A stretch of 39,172 bases of DNA from DAXETY01 sp051155755 (GTDB lineage: Bacteria; Desulfobacterota; Desulfobacteria; Desulfobacterales; SG8-13). The translations under genes were made by a program, and so were the position numbers. Where the stretch lies: contig DAXETY010000093.1 of NCBI GenBank assembly GCA_051155755.1, positions 1-39,172 of the forward strand, in the 5' to 3' direction. This document shows, piece after piece, positions 23,991 through 32,300 of this stretch. Below the pieces are notes generated by a model. It made no database searches. It was not told the origin of the DNA and saw nothing but the letters and a program-made list of their open reading frames with translations. The first letter of the stretch is position 1, and each line of letters starts with the position of its first letter.

Positions 23991-24374
23991 TCAGCACAGG
24001 CCGATCAGACCGCGGCGGCCGAGTTCTCTTAAAAAACGGGTTACGGACACCTCGGCCTCCCGGTGCTGCAGTCGATGGGTTTCAGCGAACCGCTCGATGA
24101 GAGCACCCACGGTCCGCCGGCCGTCGAGCAGGTCCCAGACCTGCGTACCCAGAACATCCAGCTGCAGTTTGCGGTAACTGGAACGGTTTGGGTCGGCTCC
24201 CAGACGTTTGGAAACGGCGGCCATCCAGGGCCGAATCCGTACGGGATACCGCAGCAAAACCACGCCGTTTTCCAGCCGCTCTTCGGTAACCTCCATGTTT
24301 TTCATCGGCCGACAGGCCATCGCTTCGGTGCGCGTCATGGCCGGTTTCGGGCTGTTTTTTTTAAACCACGCCAT
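23991..24374 (-). CDS. PqqD-like peptide-binding protein
   Basis: A 127-residue protein whose C-terminal two thirds fit the PqqD fold (RiPP recognition element). The pattern LDVLGTQVWDLLDGRRTVGALIERFAE is seen, then VTRFLRELGRRGLI. PqqD domains bind leader peptides for radical-SAM or transport partners. The N-terminal 35 residues are basic and not part of the fold. No radical-SAM enzyme or precursor peptide was found nearby. The start at 24374 overlaps the upstream gene by 14 nt, making it the last gene of the membrane operon. Confidence 0.75.
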   Translation of the reverse strand: MAWFKKNSPKPAMTRTEAMACRPMKNMEVTEERLENGVVLLRYPVRIRPWMAAVSKRLGADPNRSSYRKLQLDVLGTQVWDLLDGRRTVGALIERFAETHRLQHREAEVSVTRFLRELGRRGLIGLC

Positions 24375-25260
24375 AATGGTTGCATATCCGTTCGAAAAGT
24401 TCGGGCTCCGTCGTCCGGACGCCTTCGAGCCGGACCGCAAGAATGCGATTGTGCTCCGGCAAATGCCACAGGCGGACCCGGACATGGTTCGGCCGCCTTC
24501 GAAGGTTGCCGACCCATCCCAGCGGACCGGAAAGGGCCGACTCCGATATCGCTTCCAGGGTCCGCTCGGACTTCTTGATTATATTTCGGGGGTCCAGCTG
24601 CAGTTGTTCGACAAAAAAATCCGCCAGCGCGCGCTGTTGCAGCAGCACCGCTGCCGGGGCCCAGCGAAACAGACTCAAGCCGGATCGGCCCGGACCCGTA
24701 TAGTGCAATTCGAAAAGTCCGGAATCAAACCGATGGGTTTTTATTTGAAATTCCGGCGGAATCAATGCCGCAATGTCATAAACCGACAGGGGAATCCCCT
24801 TGCGGGAGAAGTGATCCCGGAAGGATTTCAACAGCCGAAGCGGCAGGTCGGGGTCGGGCTGCGGACCCAGAAACTGGATCAAGGTCGCAGTGGCACAATC
24901 CGGACAAAACAGGAGGACCCCCTGACCTTGATTGCCGGCAGTCTGCCAGGTAAAACCGGTAACCTGCCTTCCCTCGAGAGCCCGGGACCAGGAAACCGGG
25001 GGGGATTGAACACGGATCGATTTGCGCACACCCGGCGGCTGGCCGGCCGAAATCCGGCGCAGCATTCTTCGAGGGGAAAACCGCCCCCGGATCCGGTTCC
25101 ACTTTACCTCGATGACGGGCACGCCCTCGTTTTCCAGCAACAGATACCGGGTCTCAATCAAACCGATCTGCCAGTCGGCCGGAACCTCGAAGCCAATGCC
25201 GTTCCAGTCCAGCCGCCGCCAGGAGGATTCGCGCGGGGTATTGCCGGGCAAACCGCTCAA
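24361..25260 (-). CDS. Unrecognised protein, operon-linked
   Basis: A 299-residue soluble-looking protein that I do not recognise. The N-terminal part WNGIGFEVPADWQIG suggests a small beta domain, and the C-terminal part contains VRLWHLPEHNRILAVRLEGV. No signal peptide or membrane helix is seen. A single CPDC motif occurs mid-protein (LLFCPDCATATL). The start at 25260 is inferred to be a TTG in a TTGA overlap with the preceding stop, with GGGAAGG upstream. The open frame beyond, up to 26043, reads through the preceding gene in another frame and has a non-protein-like composition. The tight overlaps on both sides tie it to the transport operon. Confidence 0.65.
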   Translation of the reverse strand: MSGLPGNTPRESSWRRLDWNGIGFEVPADWQIGLIETRYLLLENEGVPVIEVKWNRIRGRFSPRRMLRRISAGQPPGVRKSIRVQSPPVSWSRALEGRQVTGFTWQTAGNQGQGVLLFCPDCATATLIQFLGPQPDPDLPLRLLKSFRDHFSRKGIPLSVYDIAALIPPEFQIKTHRFDSGLFELHYTGPGRSGLSLFRWAPAAVLLQQRALADFFVEQLQLDPRNIIKKSERTLEAISESALSGPLGWVGNLRRRPNHVRVRLWHLPEHNRILAVRLEGVRTTEPELFERICNHYGVV

Positions 25261-27215
25261 TACAACAACCTTCCCAGCGATTTGAGAATCAAGGCAAAGC
25301 CCATGGCAAACATGCCGGTCAGCCCCATACCGCAGGAAAAACCGGCCAACAGCACCGGTGCGTACTGACGCCACATGGCACCGTAGCGTTTGAGAAAGAA
25401 AAAGCGCCCCAGCAGCGCGCCGATCACCTCGAGAAACACGGCATGGGGGGTCGACTGACCCAGACCGCGCACGACCCCGTAAACCAGCAGCACCGGCAGA
25501 CCCAATACCATCAAAATTCCGTAGGTCAAAACCCCGAAAAGCATGCCCGCCATGACATAGCTGCCGCGCAGGGCCTGGAAGAACATCGAATTGCCTTCCA
25601 GAGTCGAGGTCTGCATCAGCAGGTTGTTCAACGCCTGAAGATGCCAGAGTTCCTGGGCATAGGGATAGTTGGCCGACGGAATCGGCGCCAGGCGCCAGAT
25701 AAATTGCGAAAACAGCAAGCTGGCGATCATCACCACCGGAAACACCACCAGCTCGGCCTTGATGATGCCGCGCAGGCTGGTGCCGGTGAGTTCGATCTCG
25801 CGAAAGTGCACCGTGGCCTCGCCGTAGTTGTGAATGGGTATGGGCGCATACCAGATCTCGATACCCTGGTAACCGAAAAATCGGGCCCCGGCGATAAAGC
25901 TGGCTTCCCGCACCAGCGGCAGGCTGACGAACTGACCGGCAATCCCTTCCATACGGGCCGTGATATAAGAAACCAGCGGTGTATAGACGAAACCGTAAAC
26001 CAGGAAAAAGATCCAGGGAAAGTTCGGCACCAGCCAAACGCACAAAGCCACATAGCTCAACGTCGAAAACACGTAAATGCCGATGGAGATCCAGATGTTG
26101 ATGTCTCCGCGGTCGAGCCGGGTCCGCAGCAGGTCGCGGATGCTGCCCCGGTCTGCGCTGCTCTTTCCAAAGGACCGCACCACCGACCAGATCCCGATGG
26201 CGGCAATCGCAAGCCCCAGACCGATACCGAAACTCATGTAAAAATCGAAATTATTGGCAAAAACCGTATCGACCGTCTCCATGCCTTCGTGCCAACGCTG
26301 GAGTATCCCGTGCCGATAGAGAACCGGGTTGGCAATAAAGGTGATCACCACGCCCAAAAATCCGCCGATGACGGCCCAGAACGGCAGCACCATGCCGACA
26401 AAAAGCACGGTGAGATCGAGCTGGATGCCCGTGGCCACTGCCGGCAGCGCCCGTTCGGTGTGCGGGGTGAGCTCCACCCAGGGAATGGGGATCAAACGGA
26501 TCGGCTCCATCAACACCAGGCCGGACACCGTGGGCAGCAATACATAGATCCCTCCGAATACCAGACCGATGATGCCGCCGATGGAAAACACCCGCCATTT
26601 CCAACTCTTTTTTTTGTCCTCCGTGGATTCGGCCAGCGCCATGGTTCCCAAAGCCCCGACCGGCGCCATGGGAAACGGCAGCTTTTCGACGTCGGAGGTA
26701 AAGCGATACAGCGTGTATCCCAGTCCGAAATGGTCGATGCGTTGAATCAGCTGGGTGCCGACCAGCAACAGGATTGGGATCAGCCAGTCCCGGTGAAAAA
26801 AGGTCCGCTCCACCAGGGATTCGGATTCCGGCGGCGGTGCGATCCAACTGGGGATGAATTCGGTCAGCCCCAGCATCCGGGCCGCATCGGATTGAACCAG
26901 GTACTGGTTCCAGAGCAACCCCTGGAAAGGGGTGGCCATGGCCGCACCGGCCATGTAATACAGCAAAAAAATCTCCTGCTGCTTGAGCTCGGTGTAGGAG
27001 CGTTTGGCCACCTCGGCAAACAGGATGATGGTCACCCAGCGGGCGGCCGGACCGATGCCGGACCCGATGACCAGCTGCAGGTACATGCTTCCGGGCATCA
27101 TCAAAAAGCCGATGAATATCGCTCCGATGAAGGTCTTCCAATCGAAGCCTTCCTCGAAATGGTCCGGCGCGGGCAATAAATCCCGGTATTCTTTCAGTTC
27201 CTTGTCGTCGTACAT
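25257..27215 (-). CDS. Large polytopic membrane protein (OPT-like)
   Basis: A 652-residue protein with an estimated 14 or so membrane helices and a short acidic N-terminus (MYDDKELKEYRDLLP). The sequence pattern, with repeated Gly-rich helices and a PFPMAPVGALG loop, resembles oligopeptide-transporter (OPT) superfamily proteins. No known substrate residues can be assigned. It follows the DUF6785-like gene by 36 nt, and its stop overlaps the next start. No clear ribosome binding site precedes the ATG. It probably works with its neighbour as a transport pair, perhaps for peptides or siderophore-like compounds; that is inference. Confidence 0.75.
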   Translation of the reverse strand: MYDDKELKEYRDLLPAPDHFEEGFDWKTFIGAIFIGFLMMPGSMYLQLVIGSGIGPAARWVTIILFAEVAKRSYTELKQQEIFLLYYMAGAAMATPFQGLLWNQYLVQSDAARMLGLTEFIPSWIAPPPESESLVERTFFHRDWLIPILLLVGTQLIQRIDHFGLGYTLYRFTSDVEKLPFPMAPVGALGTMALAESTEDKKKSWKWRVFSIGGIIGLVFGGIYVLLPTVSGLVLMEPIRLIPIPWVELTPHTERALPAVATGIQLDLTVLFVGMVLPFWAVIGGFLGVVITFIANPVLYRHGILQRWHEGMETVDTVFANNFDFYMSFGIGLGLAIAAIGIWSVVRSFGKSSADRGSIRDLLRTRLDRGDINIWISIGIYVFSTLSYVALCVWLVPNFPWIFFLVYGFVYTPLVSYITARMEGIAGQFVSLPLVREASFIAGARFFGYQGIEIWYAPIPIHNYGEATVHFREIELTGTSLRGIIKAELVVFPVVMIASLLFSQFIWRLAPIPSANYPYAQELWHLQALNNLLMQTSTLEGNSMFFQALRGSYVMAGMLFGVLTYGILMVLGLPVLLVYGVVRGLGQSTPHAVFLEVIGALLGRFFFLKRYGAMWRQYAPVLLAGFSCGMGLTGMFAMGFALILKSLGRLLY

Positions 27216-27251
27216 ACGCGCGTTACGGGTTGCGGTTTCGGGAAAACCGAA

Positions 27252-29303
27252 TCAGCTGGGCAGTACCAGATAGCTCGAATCCGTAAAAAACCCGATGACA
27301 GCCCAGGTGCCGGCCATGAAAAAATCGCCGATAATCAATCCCATAAAGAAAAATCGCAGCCTGCGAAACAGGTGGACCCCGCCATAGCGCATGCACAGCA
27401 CATTGCACAGCCAGCCGACAAAAAAGCTGAACCAGAGGATCCACATCGCGGAGCTGTAAGTCATCAGGTAGCCGATCGGATGAATCGGCCACCAGTAAAA
27501 GCGATGGTAGCAGATCACCAGCCCTGTCATGACCACGGCGCCGACAATCGAAAAAATCACCACCCACCGGCCGCTTTGCACCGGACTTTCGATCAGGGTC
27601 TGCAGGTTTTCGTACACGGTAATGGTGGTCCGGGAAGCCCAGTCGAGCTGAAGCTCCCGGATGCCGTATTTGTAACACAGGGCCAGCATCGCAATAAAGG
27701 AGACGACCACCGCCCCGGCCAGCGTGGCCATGATGAAAAATAAAAGCCAGCGCCGCGGATCCATGCGGTGGGTGATGCGCCCGGAATGCAGCAGGGACGG
27801 CATCAGCGATTCGCGCAGGTCCACGAAAAGGACCTTTTGCACCACGCCGGCCAGCAGCAGTCCGATGTGGCTGAAAAAATTCGGGCCGAAAAAAAAGAGC
27901 AGCCCATCCAAAGGGGCTGCCGAAAGCGTAAAATAGGCGACGCCGCCCTGGCAGATCACCCGGGTGGCCACCAGCATGACCATGAAATAGGCGCAGACCA
28001 CCAGCAGCGCCGGCAGCGGATTCATGCCGAACCAGCACAACCAGCCGACAATAAAAGCCGATCCGAAGAAAAAACCCCAGAAAGACAGCCGCAGCGACAT
28101 CCACTCGTGGGGGTCCTTGTCGCCGCGTTTGAGGGTAACGGATTCCCGCAGCACCGCCAGCAGGTGATAACGCGCCAGCCAGGCCAGGAACACGAAAAAC
28201 ACGAAATAGGCGCCCACCATCTGGGTTTCCTCCGGTCGGGAGAGCACCGGCCCGAAGGTAACGCCCAGGGAGGCCGCCGGTATAGTGAGCCCCAGGATTG
28301 TCAACAGGCCGAACAGCAGGCTGCCCAGAATGAAAAACAGCCAGAACGACAGTGAGATCTGCTTGGAGGCCAGAAAGGCAAAGCCGATAAAAGCCGGATA
28401 AATATAGATTTTCAGGTCGTGAAATCCGGCAAACAGCCCGTATTTGGGGAAATAGGGCCCGGCCAGAATCAGGGTCGGTATCTGGGGGATACCCGGGAAG
28501 TAGAAATTCAGTCCGTTGATCAGGTGCAAAAACACCGGGACGGCGGCTCCGGCCAGGAGAAAGCGGTTGGTGAGAAAACGGCCGAAGGCATTGTTGTCCA
28601 GCGAATCCTCCATCGCCTGGGGCACCCGCAGCAGCGGAAAGTTCATGCGCTCGTTCTGCATGGCCTGCCGGCTGAGGATGTTGACCATGCAAAGCATCAC
28701 AAAGTAGCAGACCAGAATGAACACACCCCAGATGGAAAGCGGCAGCACCCAGGCGCTCCAGGGTATCTGACCGACAACCTCCAGCCAATTCATCTGGCGA
28801 CCGCCGATAAATCCATCGTACATCAGTGAGATGGCCTCCGGGCTGCGGGGATAGAGCGCCGAAGGCAGCAGCGGCTGCAGCACCTCTTCCCAGCGATTGC
28901 CGACGGTGGCGAAATGAAACGGGGCAGTCAGATTCAGGAAAAACGTTCGGACCAGTCCGGTGTAGGCAATACCGGAGGCCAGGACCATCAGGATCCAGGT
29001 CACCAGCAGTTCCCGGCCCGTTAAAAATACCCAGCGCCGGAAGATCCAGCGCAGGAACGCCACCGCGCAGGTAATCCAGAACAGCAGGTAAAACGGTGCC
29101 AGGGGAAAATGCCCGCCCCCCAGGGGTGTGGCTCCCCGGTAGACATTGTTAAACGGTGTCAGCAGGCATATCGCCAGTGCCAGAAAAAAACCCAACAGCA
29201 GTGCCCGGAAGCGGACTTGACCGCCAACGGTCGGTTGGGTACCCGCCGGACGCAGTTCGGGCCTGGTGCCGTAGGTCGAAGAGGCTTGAGGCTCTTTGGG
29301 CAT
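27252..29303 (-). CDS. Large polytopic membrane protein (DUF6785/DUF6784-like)
   Basis: A 683-residue protein with about 14 hydrophobic helices. From memory its N-terminal half resembles DUF6785 and its C-terminal half DUF6784, an OPT-related family without assigned function. Characteristic parts are LTPFNNVYRGATPLGGGHFPLAPF, taken as its first periplasmic loop, and MNFPLLRVPQAM in the middle. The start at 29303 is 8 nt after the stop of the giant permease gene, so translation is probably coupled. Its length and layout match the next gene (652 residues), suggesting ancient duplication. Confidence 0.75.
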   Translation of the reverse strand: MPKEPQASSTYGTRPELRPAGTQPTVGGQVRFRALLLGFFLALAICLLTPFNNVYRGATPLGGGHFPLAPFYLLFWITCAVAFLRWIFRRWVFLTGRELLVTWILMVLASGIAYTGLVRTFFLNLTAPFHFATVGNRWEEVLQPLLPSALYPRSPEAISLMYDGFIGGRQMNWLEVVGQIPWSAWVLPLSIWGVFILVCYFVMLCMVNILSRQAMQNERMNFPLLRVPQAMEDSLDNNAFGRFLTNRFLLAGAAVPVFLHLINGLNFYFPGIPQIPTLILAGPYFPKYGLFAGFHDLKIYIYPAFIGFAFLASKQISLSFWLFFILGSLLFGLLTILGLTIPAASLGVTFGPVLSRPEETQMVGAYFVFFVFLAWLARYHLLAVLRESVTLKRGDKDPHEWMSLRLSFWGFFFGSAFIVGWLCWFGMNPLPALLVVCAYFMVMLVATRVICQGGVAYFTLSAAPLDGLLFFFGPNFFSHIGLLLAGVVQKVLFVDLRESLMPSLLHSGRITHRMDPRRWLLFFIMATLAGAVVVSFIAMLALCYKYGIRELQLDWASRTTITVYENLQTLIESPVQSGRWVVIFSIVGAVVMTGLVICYHRFYWWPIHPIGYLMTYSSAMWILWFSFFVGWLCNVLCMRYGGVHLFRRLRFFFMGLIIGDFFMAGTWAVIGFFTDSSYLVLPS

Positions 29304-29311
29304 GGGTTCCG

Positions 29312-32300
29312 TTATCCGCTCGCTTCCATTTCCAGGTGCTGCTGCAGGTCGATATTCCGCTCCCGGGCCCGGGCGATCATCAGCTCTTCGTAGTGGGCTT
29401 TGGACGGCTTGTCCAGGGAACGCCAGATCAACAACTGTTTGCGAAGATCATGTAAAAACGCCTTGTTGATGCGCCGCCAGGCGTTGGCCTCTCCGGCCAG
29501 CCGCTCCAGCCGCACGCGTATTTCAAGAAAACCGGGGTCATCGACAGCTTCGCAGAATTCCAGGCTCACCTGCTGCATGATGCCGAAATCAAAGGGCGCC
29601 AGCCAGATATTGGTGGACAGCTGGATCATCTCGGCATCACCGGTTGCGCCTTCGCCCGCCCCGGGTATCCGGCAGCTCGCCAGCGAAAAGTCGATGCCCC
29701 CGGCCGAAAACAATCCGTGGGATATATCCTGGTGCCCTTCGAAGTGCTCCAGCAGAAATCCGCCGATACTCAAATGCTCGCGAAAATTCATCAAAAAAGG
29801 CAGCGTGATGTCCAGGCGGTTGTCCTTTGCTTCGGGCAGCTTCCAGGACCGGTTGACGTCGGGTATGGCGATATCGGCCGCCACGCGGGACGGATAAATC
29901 ACCGAAACCAGCACCACCAGAATCACCAGGACCATGGCACCCACGCCGGCCATCGAGGAATAGTTCACGGTAATCCCCGACCAAAGACCCGTTCCGGCAA
30001 AAAAGGCGGCGGTGGTCTGGGCCAGCAGGTAGCCCAGCACCACGCTGAGCACCGCAAAGGCCAGCGCCTCGGCAATGAACAGAAACGACACGTGCGAAGG
30101 CGCCAGGCCCACCGAGGTGTAGATGCCGATTTCGCGCTTGCGTTCGTAAACGCTGCCGATCATGGTGTTCAGCACGATGAACACCGAGATGATCAAAGGG
30201 ATCAACACGTTGGGCACCCCGCTGTAGCTCATGGTGTCGCTGGCATGGTAAAGAAAGACACCGTCGGGTTCGCCGGCGAAAATAATCAGCCCGAAGCGGT
30301 CGGCCAGCGATTCGGCCATTTTCGGATCGACATTGCCGGCCGGCGGCCGTGCGGCGACGGCCTTGAGCCGGCCGCCCATGGACAGCAGGGTCTGAAACGG
30401 CACGATGACGGTCAACTCCCCGTCGACGTGCTGATAGCGGCTCTGGAAGATCTGCACGTCCTGGCCGGACTCCATGGCCTCCATCTCGGCTTCGGTCATC
30501 TCCAGCGTGACTTCGGTGGGAAAGGTCACCGGTGTGGGCGGCTCCCCGTCCAGGTCCGCAAACCCGGCCAGCTCCCGTCCCGAGAAAACTCCCACCACGT
30601 CGAACTCGGTCCCCCAGATCCGGACCCGGGCACCTTCGGGACGGCGTGGATCGATTCCCAGTTCCCCGGCCATCCGCTCGGGCAGCAGAATGGCATAGTC
30701 CTCGTCCGGCGCCAACCAGCGCCCGCCCACCAGGATGCGGTCCAGACCAGTCACGCCGGCTTCTTCGTGGGACAGTCCGATGAGCCCGCGGGCGGCGAAG
30801 GTGCGTTGGTTGCGCTGGATCGGGACATAAACGGGGCGGGTGCGGTCTTCGTTCTCCAGCCAGACCCTGGGGGCGGCCGTACCGCGGTCTTCGAAATAAT
30901 TGGCAATCGTCCCGTGGGCTTCCGGCGGCAGGTCGGTCCAGTTGAAATTTTTAAAGAGAAACCCCTGGTAGGGCGCCTGCGGCTGGTATTGCATTCGGGC
31001 ATGGTGCCGGATGGACTTCACCGTGGTGAAGCTCATCACCGTGAAGGTCAGAATTATCAGGGTGGCACAGGTTAAAATCGTGCGCAGCCGGCGGCGTCGC
31101 AGGTTGCTGACTCCCAGCAGAAAGGCTGCGGTAAAGGCCTTCCAGCGGCCGACCTCGGCGGCTTTCATCTGCCGGGCCCGGCGCTGCAGACGGGTCATCT
31201 CCTCCTCGAAGCGGAAGTAAATGATGAGGGTGACCACCAGGGACAGGCCCATGATCAAAAAGGCCAGGATCACCACCGTGGGGCTGTAGGCCAGGCGAAA
31301 GGCCGGATGCACGTTGTAGATCACCGCGATCAGGGCCAGCAGGATCACGAAAAAGGCGACTATGCGCTTGTTGATGTTGGTGAAGGAAAACAGCAGCCGC
31401 TCCAGGCAGAAAGCAAAAGGCACGAACAACGCGATGTAAAACAGCACCCCGAACAGCACGTCCTTCTGCGTCTTTTCCACGTCGTTGTAAACCCGGGCGG
31501 CCAGGGCCCAGGACCGCGTGGCGGCCTCGGCGAACAGATCGTAGCGACGCGCTTCCAGGGCGTTGCGCGCGATGTTCAGGGACTGCATGCCCTGTTCATG
31601 CATGGCCGAAATCCGCTGGTTGTAAATGCCGTGTTTTTCCAGGTTGCGGATGCGCGGCCCCAGCAGGGCCCACATGTCCCGGGCCACCTTGAAATCGGTG
31701 CGGTGCAGCTGGGGCCAATCGTCCACCAGGTAGCCGGAACCGGTGGGATTTTCTTCGGAGGCATTGAGCAAAAGCAGTTTCTTGTTGAGCACCGAGTCGG
31801 AAAGGGTCATTTTCAGCCGCGTACCCGGCTCCAGGTACACCGAGGCGATCACCGAGGACCGGGTGTCGATGCGGCTCCACCAGTAGCGCGTCGGGGAAGC
31901 CTCCCGCCGGGCGTCGATGAGCTGTATGCGGGTCATGTAGTCGAAGCTGCGGGGTTCCAGCAGGTTGAAAATGCTGGTTTCCTTGCAGCCGAATATCACC
32001 AGGTCGGTTTCGGCGCTGCTGCGCCGGATTTTCAAACGATAAGCCGATTTGCCGGTCTCGGGTTTGTTGATGGCCCAGACGACCTCGCCGCTGCGGGGGT
32101 GAAAGCGGTAGCCTTCGACGATGACCTTGTGCTGGGTCAATTTTGCAGTGGCCACCCCCTTGAAGTGAAAGCGCCCCATGGCGTCCACGATGGCGTAGTA
32201 ACGGGCCGGCCCCTGGAAGGCCATGATCACGGTGCCGGGCGCCGGCTGATCGGGAAACAATTCGCCCTGGCGCAGGAACTGGGCCCGGCCCAGCACCTCG

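Noticed and set aside
25261..26043. Long open frame continuing upstream of the 299-residue gene
   Set aside because: It runs antiframe-like through the OPT-like gene on the same strand, and its Arg/Gly/Ala-rich composition looks like a GC-driven shadow.
29717..31075. Long plus-strand open frames opposite the giant FtsX fusion
   Set aside because: They are His/Gly/Arg-rich shadows of a clearly coding minus strand with membrane helices and FtsX motifs.
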